A stretch of 64,000 nt of DNA from Jacaranda mimosifolia (GCA_018894105.1 CM032119.1:12541246-12605245); one strand, 5' to 3'; counted from the stretch's first letter, positions 46,075 to 57,922 are shown. The notes: generated from the sequence alone by a model not told the origin. Made by a program: numbers and translations.

Positions 46075-48275
46075 TGTTGAAATAGTGCCCTGTGAGCCAA
46101 TAAGATTGGCATTGTAAACTATTTCACTTGTGATATAATTTTGATTGAATGATATTCTTTATAAGGCCATCTTCATCTTATGCTCATTATTACTTCACTG
46201 AAATTTGGTTGAAACCTTTAGATCACACAAGACTACGGGACTTAGTCATACACTGGGTGGTGATCATGGAATAAGTCTTACACTGTCGTGATCTTAAATC
46301 ATCCAAATTATAGTATCTTACGAGATAAGGCATCTAAGATCCGAATAGACTTACACTAATGGTGCATAAATCCAAAGGTTGCATATTGCTCCGTTCTATG
46401 AGCAATCCCATATGAGATATAGATGCATGTTAGTGGGTGCTTGTTAGAGAACAGCGTACTGAAGGCTCACCCGAAAAATCCACTAGATAGCCGAAGTGGC
46501 AAATTTTCCAGCTTACGTTAGTGCATATAATTAGTCCTCTGATCTGAGGATCCATGGTAACCTTGTGTTTAGGTTATCATACTTTGACTCTTCCTTGGTC
46601 ACTTAGCAGGCCATTCAAGTATAGATTAGGCATGAGCTATTTAGACATGGAGGTTTATGAGATCCAAGATAGAATCCGACTCCTCATCTTTGTGAAGGGC
46701 AAGTAAATCTCCTATGTATTATATAATGATCGATTCTAAGAAATCCTTGCGCAAGGTAGTATGGCAATTTGAAAAAGGAGTTTTCCAAAGATAAGGTCAT
46801 AAAATGGAATTGAACATTGGGAATAGAGACATAGAATTGAGGTTATTAGGGAGCCGGTAAATATCTTGCCCTAGGCTTCTTTTGGGAGATAGAAGTGAAA
46901 GGACCGTACTTGCATGGTACGTGTAGAGCTATAATGGTTCTCTAAAAGCATTCATTTTGGCTAATTAGTTGGGCTTAAGGTTGGACCTCGACCATGGAGA
47001 TTTGGCACTCTTCAATTAATGAAGATTAATTGAAAAGTTTAAAGGAGTTTAAACTAAAATGAATATATAATATTCAAAAGTCACAAGGAGTTGTGAGCTC
47101 ATGTCCAATGAATGGTAGAACCTATTGGGTTATACACAAAAGCCAATTGCATTTCCTAATTGATGGAGGAATTTTTCTAACTGTTAGGAAATTCACTCCA
47201 AGTGACCGATTTTGGGGTGATAAAAAAATTAAGATCAACTTTGGTTAGATTAATTTAATTGTTAAATTGATCAACTAATTTAAGGAGTTAAATTAGACCA
47301 ATAATTAAAGAGTTAATTATTTGATGCCACATGACCATCAATTGGTCAACTTAAAGAGTTAAGTTAACAATTCTTAGCTTAAAGAGTTAAACTAATTGAC
47401 TTAAGAGTTAGTTAAAGATTAATTAATTAAATTAAAGTATTTAATTTAATTAATGAGAGGAATCTATTTTGGAGGAAAAATTCAAATGAAAAGTTCATTT
47501 GGTGTGACATTTTAATTAATTTGAAATTAGATTCCAAATGTAATTGAAATGCACACAAAATTCAAATTTAATTTGAATTTACCAACTTGCAAGAAAGTAG
47601 GCGGTCCCTCACCTTGAGGAAGGTGTGATGCCACCTTAGCATCACACCATCCTCCCTCTATATATAGATATAGAGGTGAGGGTGGGCGACATCATCACAA
47701 TCCATGTGAAGAATTAGAGTCTCACATTTTTCCCTCCTCCAAGTGTTGCCTCATGGGTTGAAGCTTAACTTCTCTCTTCTTCTCCAAACCCAAAATTGGT
47801 CATCTACATCTTATTTCTCCTCTCTATCTCCAACTAATATTGAGAAGAAATTTTAAATATCATTGGTGTGTGGATCATATTGATAGACGCAAGACAATAA
47901 GATTGCAAGCTTTTGGAGATCCACCAGTCAAGGTAGCAACTTGGTAATTTTATTCTAGGAGATCCTGAAGGAGTTTTGATTTGAAATTTTCACAGTAGGT
48001 TCATAAAAGAGTTAAGAAGCTGCTGTAATTGTTTCAGAATTTTTGAGGAAGCTTGGATTTAGCAAAAGTTGCTCCAAATCCACTGCGCCATTATTTGACA
48101 ATTTCTGGATTGAAGAGTAGTTCTTCATCTTTCCTTTGGATTTTGCTAATCAAGGTAATTCTCCATCCAAATTTGGTTCATAAGCATGTTTAGATCCTTG
48201 TTTTCTTGTGAAGCACTAGTTAATTTTAGCTTTTGAAGTTTTAATTATTGGATATTAGTGCCTTACTTGCCTTCA
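46075..48275 (+). mobile_element. Solo LTR of the A/B copia family inserted in element B
   Basis: It starts TGTTGAAATAGTGCC, ends TTGCCTTCA, and is flanked by TTAAA (46070-46074) and ATAAA (48276-48280), a 5-bp duplication with one mismatch. There is no primer-binding site after it and no coding region of its own. It contains the hairpin cluster (47240-47460) and a TATA region (47656). A solo LTR forms by recombination between the two LTRs of a complete element, so this is a third nesting level. Confidence 0.8.
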
Positions 48276-49600
48276 ATAAATTGGGGCTTGCATGCCTCTT
48301 AATTTCTATCTTGTAAATATTATGAGAGTAGAATCACTAAGAGTGAGGATTTCTTTCTTATGCAAATGTTACAAGGAGCAAAGAAGACCATTGAAGGCAT
48401 GAAGACCCATGAATGTATGGGGATACACTCAAGTAATAGCAAGATTTAATCAACCCACTTAAAATCAACTATGTTGTGTACCTATGGCTCTAAGTGCACC
48501 ACTTGGTTAAGGCTCATGGTCATCCCACCCTAGGAGCATATTGGATGAATTTACTTATTTATTCTTTCCATATCCTATTGATGTATGAGATGCATGGTTA
48601 GAATATAGAAAACCTAAATAAGAAAATAAAGTTGATGAAATATTTGCAAGCAAGAAAATCCCTCCACTTAGAATATCTAAGTGCTTCCTAATATTAAGTC
48701 AAAATAGATATAAATTAAAAGGAGTTTTAATTCATCCATGCCTTCTACCAGTAGTATGTGACATGATGATGCTACTATCTTTTATGTGATGGCACTCAAG
48801 GCGAGGGTCACACTTGAGGTATAAAGCTGTGATCACATACTTAGCATATGATGCACCTTTAATTTGAGGCTTTCCATGCATTTGCACTCAAGGCGAGGGA
48901 TGTCATGGAGTGGTCTCGAATCAAAGTTTTGATTGAGAGGTCTGACTTAACACCTAGTAATGCAGATGGCACACGAGGCATGGGTCTACATAAAAGGTGA
49001 GGTAAAACAAATTAAGGGTTGCATAGAGATGCAATTAGCAAAAGTTTCTTACATTTTGATTGTTTGTGGAAGGCACACGAGGCATGGGTCCACTTACAAG
49101 TCCTTAGAAAATTGATTCTCACTAGGAAATGAGATTTCCCAAATTCTTCTAGGGGGTGAAGGATTTGATAAAATAGTTTGAGAAAAACATGCTTGAAAGA
49201 CCATGAACATGTTTTCAAATATCAATATTCAATCACATGTTTATATTTTCTTTTTCGCCTTTGATGATTTGCAAAATCTCAAGAATGGCTAAAAATCCAC
49301 TCAGTGTTATTTTGTAAACCAATAAACCAACTGGGCTTAACTTCCACATTTGACTAAACCTCAAAATCGTTCTAGATTTCGAGATAGGGATAAATGTCCT
49401 ATACCATGGTGCTCCTAATCCCATGGGGATTAATGTAGATCAAAAAACACGTGAAATGTTCACATATTGGGTTAAGGATCATCCTATCCCATCGCCTCAT
49501 GATGGCATCTACAAATTTCAAAAATCTCAAGGACATATGAATAGTACTTTAGTTCAAGTTTACAAAAGTTGTAAAGCAAACAAAGTATAGGAAATTCATG
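48276..49600 (+). other. Leader / gag N-terminal region of element B
   Basis: No clear gag motif is visible before 49600. The region has two direct repeats of about 20 bp (GCACTCAAGGCGAGGG at 48789 and 48885) and GGCA-ACGAGGCATGGGTC twice (48967, 49070). It is likely leader plus strongly decayed gag. Confidence 0.45.
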
Positions 49601-50040
49601 TTGTCAAAGGAGATTTTTCAAGCTAGGATGGATGTGAAGTCATCAACTACGGTCTAAAAATGATTAAGCTTGGAAAAGCTCTTCAACTTGGACATAGTGA
49701 TGGATAATGATCTCCATGAGAATTTGATCCTTATATCCTTGTCGAGTTTTATTGATCAAAGTGTTCATCTAGATGGAGACTACCATAACAAGGGCATACC
49801 ATTAATGATTGCTTCCTCCTCCAAGTCTATGGGTCTTAAGAGTGCTAGAAAGGAAGGTAAAAGGAAGAAAAGTTCTTCCTCTGAGGGAAATCAACCATTA
49901 AAAGCATCGGGAGGAGTCAAGAAGATTATAGAGGATATAGTCGATATTACTTGTTTCTACTTTGGCAAGAAAGGCCATTAGAAACAGTATTGCAAGGAAT
50001 GCCTTACAACCCTTGAGAAGGGTATGTACTTTATTGAAGT
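49600..50040 (+). pseudogene. Copia gag C-terminus with a broken zinc knuckle (element B)
   Basis: The frame 49670-49981 reads DNDLHENLILISLSSFIDQS (residues about 12-31), then a Lys/Ser-rich linker and CFYFGKKGH. The knuckle C-x2-C-x4-H-x4-C has lost its second Cys (Phe) and is followed by a stop where Trp is usual, then KQYC. Text before 49660 is out of frame. It is homologous to 5661-6000 in element A. Confidence 0.75.
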
Positions 50041-50640
50041 GCATTTAGGATAAATTTTTCCTCATGGATATATGATATTGCATGTGGTTCTTATCTTTGT
50101 AATTTGTTACAAATAATAGAAAGAAGAACAAAACTAAGTGATGGGGATATGATCCACCGCCTTGGCAAAGGAGCAAGAGTTGAGGCCAAAGCCGAAGGCA
50201 TATTATAAGTTAGACTTAGGAAATTCCATACTTGTATTGAACCCTTGTTATTATGTACCATATATTGTTGAGAACATTATTTCAATTCCAATTTTGGATA
50301 GCTAAGGATTTGATCCTTATATATCAAATGGGAGATTGAACGCATTAAAGAATGTGTTCTTTAATTGCTCATGGTACACTTAAACAACGGATTATACATT
50401 TTTGGATTCTCAAACATTACTGATGCATATTCAATCAAGTAAAAGAAAATTAGATAACTAAAAAAATGCCATCTTGTGGCATGTAAGACTTGGACATATT
50501 TCTAAAAATAGAATGAACAAGTTAGAAGCTCTCAAAGCACTAAATGTTAGTAGCATTGAGGACCTTCTTACTTGTGAGTCTTGTTTAAAAGGAAAAATTA
50601 CCAAGGCTCATTTTGTAGGACAAAATTAAGAACGAACCAC
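50041..50640 (+). pseudogene. Copia protease and pre-integrase region (element B)
   Basis: The active-site block SSWIYDIACGSYLCN (about 50060-50105) shares the DIA triplet with element A. Then come HRLGKGARVEAKAEG, and the pre-integrase LWHVRLGHISKNRMNKLEAL near 50475-50530 with CESCLKGK. At least four stops or frameshifts lie between them. Confidence 0.75.
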
Positions 50641-51410
50641 AAGTCCTTTGGATTTGATCCATATGGATGTTTGTGGCCCACTAAGAGTTAGTGCGAGATG
50701 AGGTTATTCTTACTTTATTACCTTCACCGATGATCATACTCGATTCGAACATGTGTATCTTATGAAATACAAGTTCAAAGCTTTTGAAAAGTTCAAATAG
50801 CATAGGAATGAAGTAGAAAAGCAAAATAGACTTAGTATTAAAGCTCTTTGATTGGATTGAGAGGGAGAATACTTAAGTACTGAATTCTTGAATTATCTAA
50901 AGGAGAATGAGATTCTCTCTCAATGGACTCCACATGGCACACCCCAACATAATGGAGTAGCCGAGAGGAGAAGCCATACATTGTTGGACATGGTATGTTC
51001 CATGATGAGCTTTTTTGATTTACCTATATCCTTTTGGGCCTTGTTAACGGCGGCGAAGTTACTAAATGTAGTACCTTCAAAGTTGGTGCCAAAGACACTG
51101 CATGAGATGTGGTTTAGCAAAGCACCTTCTTACACATTTCTAAGAGTTTAGGGGTCTTCCTCTTACGTCAAGCAATTAGTGGGAGACAAGTTGGATAGTA
51201 GATCCACCTTGTGCAAGTTTGTGGGATACCCAAGAAAGTCTTTAGGTTATTACTTTTATGATCCCTCGGAACAAAAGGTGTTTGTTTTGAGTAACACCTA
51301 CTTTTTGGAAAAGGAATTTCTATTGGATAGAAATTGCGTTGTTGTTGAACTTGATGAAGTTCAAGATGATCATCAAATCCCACGAGTGGTGGAAATAAAT
51401 GAGAAATAAG
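50641..51410 (+). pseudogene. Copia integrase (element B)
   Basis: The first catalytic Asp is in DLIHMDVCGPLRV (about 50655). The second block, normally RSDRGGEY, has decayed to text at about 50850 with stops. The catalytic Glu is in HNGVAERRSHTLLD (frame 50888-51151). Frame 51179-51409 carries CKFVGYPRKSLGYYF and ELDEVQDDHQIPRVVE. The frames are interrupted by a stop at 51151 (RV-GSSS). Confidence 0.85.
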
Positions 51411-51499
51411 AGCCTTACACTTAACTTCTGAGAAGATTCTGACCGAATCAAGAAGCAACCTAAAAGGTTTGAATTTTTTCATGAGACAAGCTAATCGAA

Positions 51500-52300
51500 A
51501 AACGATCTGAAGACCTATGAGGAAGCTATGTTGGACATAGACTCTGGACATTGGCTTGAAGCCATGAAATTCAAAATGGACTCTATGTACTCTAACAAAG
51601 TATAGACTTTGGTAGATCCACCAGTAGATCCACCAAAGGGTATAGTACTCATTAGTTGCAAGTGGATCTATAAGCGAAAGCTAGGAGTCAATTGAGAGGT
51701 AATGACCTTTAAGGCGCGACTAGTGGCAAAGGGTTACACTCGAAAACCCGATATTGATTTCGAGCAAATCTTTTCACCAGTCGCTATGCCTAAGTCCATT
51801 CAGATTTTAATTGCCATACCCACATATTATGATTATGAGACATGGCAAATGGATGTGAAAACTACTTTCCTCAATGGAAACATTGAAGAAAAAATCTATA
51901 TGGAGCAACCACAAGGTTTTACATCTAAATGGAGTGAGTAAAAGGTTTGCAAACTCGAGAGATCTATTTATGGACTCAAACAGGCGTCCCGAAGTTAGAA
52001 CATATATTTTGATAAGACAGTCAAATCGCTTAGCTTTGTCAAAAATGTGTATGAACCTTGTGTGCACAAAAAGGCTAGTAGGAGTAGTATACAATTTATT
52101 GCACTTTATGTTAATAACATTCTTCTCATTGGGAATGAGAAAGCAAAGTTAGAGTGCACTAAAGCATAGTTATCTACACAATTTTCCATGAAGGATTTGG
52201 GAGAAGCATCCTACATATTAGGAATATGTATCTTAAAGACAGATCGAGGAGGATGCTGGCGCTTTCCCAAATACCGTACATTTACAAGATACTAAAGAGG
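51500..52300 (+). pseudogene. Copia reverse transcriptase (element B)
   Basis: The frame 51702-51941 is well preserved: FKARLVAKGYTRKPDIDFEQ then IFSPVA, then DYETWQMDVKTTFLNGNIEE with the first catalytic Asp and KIYMEQPQGFTSKWSE. After a stop at 51939, KLERSIYGLKQAS continues. The YVDD box near 52108 reads YVNN, so both catalytic Asp are lost. MKDLGEASYILGI at 52190-52230 ends the domain. The upstream motif SCKWIYKRKLGV is out of frame at about 51655. Confidence 0.85.
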
Positions 52301-53060
52301 TTTAGTATGGAATAATTCAAGAAGGGATTCCTCACTGTGGGACACTGTCTTCATCTCTCCAAGTCTATGGCCCCTAAGACTGACGATGAGAGATATAAAA
52401 TGTCCCACATACCTTATGCATCCGCAATAGGGAGCATAATGTATGTCGTTCAATGTAGAAGGCCGGATATGGCACACGCTTTAATTGTTCGAGTCGTTTC
52501 CAATTCGACCCTTGTGAATGCCACTGGATGGCCGTTAAAATAATTTTTATGTACTTGAGAAGGACTAAGGACTTTGTTTTTAGTATACGACAATGGAGAA
52601 TTGAAATTCGAAGGGTTTTCGGATTTTAGTTTCCAATTTGATATAGATAACCTAAAATCCATTTCTGGATTCATATTTTGCCTCAATGGTGGCGCGGTGA
52701 GTTGAAAGAGTTCCAAACAAGACACCACGGCTGAGATTACCACAGTGGTTTGTGGTTTTGGAAACCACAAAAGAAGATGTTTGGATAGAAATTTCAGGAG
52801 TTGGATATAGTACCTCACGTGCAAAAGCTGATGGTTGTCTTTTGAAGACAACTTTGGGCTTAAGCCAAGATCTCCTAATGATCCAAACACAGATAAATGC
52901 GTTATCATTTGATATATGATATCAATTGACAGAGGCAATATCTTAGTGGAAATCATTGTCTCAGAAGAGAATATAGCAGAACCTTCTGTCTAAACCCCTA
53001 AATGCAATAGGTCTTTGAAGGACATCTTGAGAAGATAGGCGTTAAGATTATGGGGAATTG
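52301..53060 (+). pseudogene. Copia RT connection and RNase H (element B)
   Basis: The frame 52337-52543 has LSKSMAPKTDDERYKMSHIP and ASAIGSIMYVVQCRRPDMAHA. RNase H text equivalent to the 8515-9021 frame of element A is scattered over 52600-53060 with many stops (FCLNGGAVS at 52675, EENIAEPS near 52965). It is more decayed than in element A. Confidence 0.75.
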
Positions 53061-53067
53061 GCTTTAG

Positions 53068-53081
53068 GGCAATTAGGAGAT
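53068..53081 (+). promoter_or_regulatory. Polypurine tract of element B
   Basis: GGCAATTAGGAGATT precedes TGTTGG of the 3' LTR. It is slightly degraded compared with 9028-9041. Confidence 0.65.
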
Positions 53082-55272
53082 TGTTGGAATAGTGCCCCGC
53101 ATCCAATTAGAGTGGCATGTAAACTATTTTACTTATGATACAATCTTGATTGAATGATATTCATTATAAATGGTCATCTTCATCTTATGCTTAAATTACT
53201 TCACTGGCATTTGATTGAAGCTCTTAGATTACACAAGACTATAGGACTTGGTCACTTCACTGAGTGGTGATCATGAAATAAGTCTTACACGATCGTGATC
53301 TTAAATCTTCCAAGCCGTAGGATCTTATGAGATATGGCATCTAAGACTGGGATAGACTTATACTAACAATGCATAAATCCAAGGGTTGGATGTTGCTCCA
53401 TTTCATGAGCAAACCATATGAGATATGGGTACATGTTAGCGGGTGCTTGTTAGAGAACAAGTTCACTGAATGCCAGCCCAGAGAATCCACTAGATAACCG
53501 TAGTGGCAAGTCGGTAGTGGCAAGTTCTCCAGGTTACACTAGTGCATATAATTAGTCCTTTGATTTGAGGATCCATGATAACCTTGTGCTAGGTCCTCAT
53601 GCTTTGACTCTTCCTAGGCCACTTAGAGAGTCTTTCGGGTTGAGCTTGGGTATGAGAGCTATTTAGATATGGAGGATTGTGAGATTCAAGATGGAATCCA
53701 ACTCCTCATCGTTGTGAATGGCGAGTACATCTCTTATGTATTCTATAATTATTGATTCCAAGGAGTCATTGCGCAATGCAGTATGACAATTTGGAAAAAG
53801 AGTTTTTCAACAATGAGGTCATAAATCAAAATCGAATATTGAGAATAGAAACATAGTATGAAGTCTATTAGAGAGCCGACAAATATCTTGCCTTAGGCCT
53901 CTTTCGGGAAATAGGAGACAGAAGGACTATATTTGCATGGTAAGCAAAAGCATTCATTTTTACGAATTAGTTGGGCTCCACGGGCTTGAGGTTGGACATC
54001 GAGCATGGAGATTGGGTACCCTTTAATTAATGAGATAATTGAATTGAGTCATTAGTTTAAAAGAGTTTAGACTAATGCAAATATATGAAATTCTAGAAAT
54101 CACAAGAGTTGTGAACTCATGTTCAATGAATGATAGAACCTAATGGGTCACACACAAAAGCCAATTGAAAACCCTACTTGATGAAGAAGAATTTTCTAAG
54201 AGTTAGAAAGATTCTACCTTGACTGATATCGGGAGGTAGATGGTTGACTAAATTGTTGGTCATTTTGGCTTGATCAATTTAATTATTAAATTGATCTAAA
54301 TAATTTAAGAAATTAGACCAATTAAATTAATTGGTGCTACATGACTGTCAATTAGTCAAGTTAATTTAAGAGTTAAGTTATCACTACCTAGCTTAACGAG
54401 TTAAGCTAATTGACTTAAGAGTTAAGTCAAAGGTTAATTAATTAAATTTAAGTGTTTAATTTAATTAAATTGGAGAATCAATTTTGGAGGGAAAATTCAA
54501 AATGAAGAGTTCATTTGGAGTGCATTAGAATTTATTTGGATGATATTTCACAAGATAGAATGAAGATTCTAAATGAAATTCAAATACACATTAAATCTAT
54601 ACACAATTTGCTTGCAAGTTGGCACCAACCTTAAGGATGGTGTGATGCCAACTAAACTTCACACCTTCCCTCCATCTATATATAGATATGAGAGTGGCCG
54701 ACCAACATACATGGGAATACAAGCATTTTAGATATAATTGTTAGATTCTCCATTTCCCTCTAATTTTGCATGTGTTACCTCATGTGTTGAAGCTTCACAT
54801 TTTTCTTTATCTCCTACCTCCAAAATTCAGCCTCTTTATACCTCAATCTCTTCTTTGTTTTTTAGCTAACATAAAAGAGATTTGGATTGTCCATTAGTAC
54901 GTGAATTTTGACATTAGAGGCAAAATTATTGGATTGCTAGTCTTTTGGAGATCCTCTGTTTGGGCATAAATTTGGAGACATTTCTGGAGCAACTTTGAAT
55001 TTTCTAATTTGTCTGATTTTTCTACTGAAACTTCATCATGGTGTTGGTGATCTCCTGTCCAAATTTCAGCCGATTTTGGTTGGGCAAACGTTACCTACAA
55101 GATGTTGCGCCAGGGGAGACTGCATTGAAGTAGTTCAAGCAAGTGTTCATCTCTTTGGTTGGAATTTTCTTTCTAGGTAATTTTCTAACCTTAGTCCATA
55201 GGGAGATGTAATTAAGTTTGATTTTAGTTTTTAAGTGTTTTTAATTGGATCCTTGGCTTACATCTTCTTTTA
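53082..55272 (+). repeat. 3' LTR of element B
   Basis: It starts TGTTGGAATAGTGCCCCGC and ends CTTACATCTTCTTTTA. It is closer to 42839-45109 than to the solo LTR, including the shared ATTCATTATAAATGG. Hairpin cluster at 54265-54480 and TATA region at 54677. Confidence 0.9.
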
Positions 55273-55277
55273 AGAAC

Positions 55278-55413
55278 TTGGGCCTACCTTTTCCAAGGTT
55301 TGTTGAGGTTGAGGAGTAGGTGGTGGTGGTGGTGGTGGTGGTGGTGGTGGCGGTGGCAGTAGGGATCTTCTATCACTCTACCTCTCTGATGTGGTGCTCT
55401 TAGTGTTCACCAT
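55278..55413 (-). pseudogene. Gypsy gag N-terminus with a polyproline tract
   Basis: The minus-strand ATG at 55413 opens MVNTKSTTSER, then a stop, then a run of about 13 prolines encoded by the (GGT)n-like microsatellite at 55319-55357, and PTPQ-Q rich text. The frame runs straight into the copia B insertion point and resumes at 42838. Confidence 0.65.
55319..55360 (+). repeat. (TGG)n microsatellite
   Basis: About twelve TGG triplets with one CGG. On the minus strand it encodes the gag polyproline run. Confidence 0.9.
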
Positions 55414-55433
55414 TTTTGTAGTTGTGGACTTAA

Positions 55434-55454
55434 TTTCCCACAGATGGCGCCTAA
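55434..55454 (-). promoter_or_regulatory. Primer-binding site of the gypsy element
   Basis: The minus-strand sequence TTAGGCGCCATCTGTGGGA lies directly after the 5' LTR. It resembles the TGGCGCCGTCTGTGGG site common in plant gypsy elements. Confidence 0.7.
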
Positions 55455-56223
55455 TGATGATAGTATTTTCTGTGAGGTGGTTCTGGTGGGCTGATAGGGA
55501 AATTTGATCAATCAGAAAGAGAATAGCCTGAAGTACCAAAAGGCAATGGGTTGAGTCCTGCAACTAGGGAACACACGTTAGGCTAGCCAAGTGTGGCCTC
55601 GGTTAAGGCCCTGATACTTAAGTTAGTAATAATTCGATTGGAAGGCAAATGAGCAGAGTGATGGCTTTAGAAGTGAGTGAAATCATACTTTCAGTTTGAA
55701 ATGAGGGTATTTATAGTGTTTGCTACCATAAGGAGGCAGTGGGGCCTAAAAGATCATGTTCTTCTATTGCTTAGTGAAGTCCCCTTTCTCTTCATAGGGG
55801 CTTCAAAAACCATTTTAAGGTTGGCTGGTCACCATGCTTTTGACCAGCTAGAAATAAAGGGCGCGCTTACTGTGATTAATGTGGAGGTAATAGTTTGATT
55901 GAGTCATTAATGCGGACAAGATAATAATTTGATGGTATTAAATATGAAAATAATTGGTGGCAGGTACTGCAATTAATGCAGTTGTGACCCGAAGATAACT
56001 TGGTTTGCTTCCTTAGTCGACTGGCAACGGTTGAAGGGATTTTGGTTGTGTAAACTGTGAGACTAAGGGTTAGTCTAAGTTCAATTGACCTTACCTGAGG
56101 TCAGCAATCTCAACAAAGCTCTATTTGGGTTTCATGGTTGGGCCCATATGAAGGTTTGGGCCTAGGCTTGGATATTAAGCCTATGGGCCAAGAGTATTGG
56201 ACTCGTCTGCTTCACCCATATCA
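55455..56223 (-). repeat. 5' LTR of the gypsy element
   Basis: On the minus strand it starts TGATATGGGTGAAGC and ends TACTATCATCA, and it is followed by the primer-binding site. It matches 38106-38840. Confidence 0.85.
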
Positions 56224-56228
56224 ATAAT

Positions 56229-56811
56229 ATTATATTTTTCCCACTAAGTAAACTAAAGCATCTTTGGGCTATATTCACACATTCTATATCAAATGGTAAT
56301 AAGTTCAAATTATGTCGCACTAAAAATCTCTTGCACCAACAATACCTATGTTTGTAATGCTGGGTGAAGGCTCAACAAACACCCTTAAATGTTAAGTTAG
56401 AATATCATCGTGAAAAAAGTAAAAGAATATAATAAAAAAATAGTAGAATGCAAGATGAGTGAGACATACCTTCTACGTTATCTTTTACTAACATTAAATT
56501 AATGTTGTTCTTTTTTTTTTTTTTTGGATGAAGAACTTTTTAATCAAATTTGGATTAAGTTTCCAATCTAAGTAGTATCAAAAGTTTAATTTTATTTGAA
56601 TAGTAAGTCTCACCTGCTCTAAATTATGAGTCTTGCTTTATTTGAATTAGAAAATATTATCCAAAGTATAATCATATTTGAGTTGGAAGGCTTGCTTTAT
56701 TAATGGCAATATAACCTTTTATGAATCGAATTGGAAAAATCAATCCGATTATATGGCTAGGTCAAAAGTTGCTCTTATTTTCTTAAACCACAATTTATTC
56801 ATAAAAGATGG
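56229..56811. other. Intergenic DNA
   Basis: No gene recognised. It contains a poly-T run at 56511-56525. Confidence 0.5.
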
Positions 56812-57156
56812 TGTAAATGAGTCGAGCTCAAGCTCGAGCTTGAGCTCAACTCAATAAAATTTAATTATTAATATATAATAATTATTTAATATTATATACA
56901 AAATATTTAAAAATAGAAAAAAGTAAATTATTAATATAAATAATTATTCAATTAATATATAGAAAATATTTAAAAATAAAAACAAGTAAAATATCAATAT
57001 ATAACAATTATTTAATTAATATACAATAAAATTTAATAAAAAACTCACGAGCCGGCTCACAAGTTTTTGAACAACTGAATCAAGGCTCAAACTCAAGTCA
57101 AGCTATGATCGAGCCACCTCATGAGACTTATGAGTTGCCTCGACTAATCTTGCACT
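56812..57156. mobile_element. Candidate MITE with GAGCTCGAGC ends
   Basis: The left end GTGTAAATGAGTCGAGCTCAAGCTCGAGC and the reverse of the right end, GTGCAAGATTAGTCGAGGC, form imperfect inverted termini. The AT-rich interior holds three ~65-bp tandem units (ATTATTTAATTAATAT-A-A-AAAATATTTAAAAAT). This pattern is common among plant non-autonomous DNA elements. No convincing target duplication was seen. Confidence 0.4.
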
Positions 57157-57590
57157 TCTATTTATGTAGTTGTCTTCTGTATGTAGTTCGAATTGTGGTT
57201 AATTTCATACATCAATCGAGCTCTAATATTTTAAATGGGATGAAATTTCCTTCCGCAGGTACAAGCATCTGTTCATTATAATTAAAGGCAAATACAAATA
57301 AAAATCAAATACACAGGACGATTTCTAACTTGTAGGGTTTAGGAACACTGAATGGCCACGTAAGCCAAACAGTATGCGTTCACCTATTCTCAGTAGTCAG
57401 TACTGCTGGTAGCTGACGTACAAGACCCACAATGCCATGGTTGCAGGAAAGTTTAATACACAACTGTTGTAGAGGATCCACCACTCCTATTCCCCCTTAT
57501 TTGATTTTATAACCTCTTTCCATTGCAGTCAACGTATTGATAATTCATCTTCTTATACAAAATAAAACCCCCGAATAAAATGAAAAATAG
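57157..57590. other. Upstream region of the kinase gene
   Basis: No transposon sequence recognised. This is the most likely promoter-proximal region of the gene that starts at 57923. Confidence 0.4.
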
Positions 57591-57591
57591 C

Positions 57592-57598
57592 TATAAAA
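57592..57598 (+). promoter_or_regulatory. Possible TATA box of the kinase gene
   Basis: TATAAAA lies 331 bp upstream of the start codon and is followed by a purine-rich leader (GAAAGAGAGAGAAAAG, 57688-57703). Placement is by position and sequence only. Confidence 0.3.
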
Positions 57599-57879
57599 AA
57601 TAAAAATAAAGATAGATAACAAAAGGGGAAATCGAAAAACAAACCAAAATCTAAAAAATATCGCTATAATTCGGGGCTTTGTAACAGAAAGAGAGAGAAA
57701 AGTAGAGAACTTCAGCAGACTTCAACACAGTCCATATCTGTAGACTCTCGCTGTCCGCAGTGAATTCACATAATTAAGTAAACAAAGGAAGGAAAAAAGA
57801 ATTAAAAAAAAAAAAAGAAGAAGAATCATATTTTTGAGGGAAGATTTGATTCAATCTTTTTGGAGAAATCAAAGTGTTG

Positions 57880-57917
57880 ATGCTTTCAGATTGATGGTTC
57901 CATCAACAGCGGTGTGA
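57880..57917 (+). promoter_or_regulatory. Two overlapping micro-uORFs before the kinase start
   Basis: The first runs 57880-57894 (four codons plus TGA). The second starts in the overlapping TGATG and runs 57894-57917 (seven codons plus TGA). The second stop is five bases before the main ATG at 57923. If transcribed in the leader, ribosomes would have to leak past or reinitiate, which usually lowers translation of the main frame. Confidence 0.5.
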
Positions 57918-57922
57918 AGAAA

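Larger units (their letters stand above)
42839..55272 (+). mobile_element. Copia element B, inserted in the gypsy gag and itself carrying a solo LTR
   Basis: LTRs at 42839-45109 and 53082-55272 (about 2.2 kb each) enclose primer-binding site, leader, gag, protease, integrase, RT and RNase H. Flanks TGAAC (42834-42838) and AGAAC (55273-55277) are a 5-bp target duplication with one mismatch. Gypsy gag text continues on both sides, confirming a nested insertion. Its leader is interrupted by a solo LTR of the same family at 46075-48275. Removing that insert gives about 10.2 kb. Element A belongs to the same family. Confidence 0.9.
38106..56223 (-). mobile_element. Ty3/gypsy LTR retrotransposon (minus strand), split by copia element B
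   Basis: The LTRs at 55455-56223 (5') and 38106-about 38840 (3') match over roughly 700 bp. The element is bounded by a perfect 5-bp duplication ATAAT (38101-38105 and 56224-56228), with TGAT/ATCA at its ends. On the minus strand the order is 5' LTR, primer-binding site, gag, protease, RT and RNase H, then 3' LTR. No integrase is found between RNase H and the 3' LTR, so part of pol is deleted. Motifs such as DFTDLNKAYPKD and NEAKYEALIAG fit the plant Tat-like gypsy lineage. Without copia B the element is about 5.7 kb. Confidence 0.88.

Noticed and set aside
57914..57922. Upstream GTG at 57914 as the kinase start
   Set aside because: The plant start codon is expected to be ATG, and the in-frame ATG at 57923 directly precedes family-like sequence.
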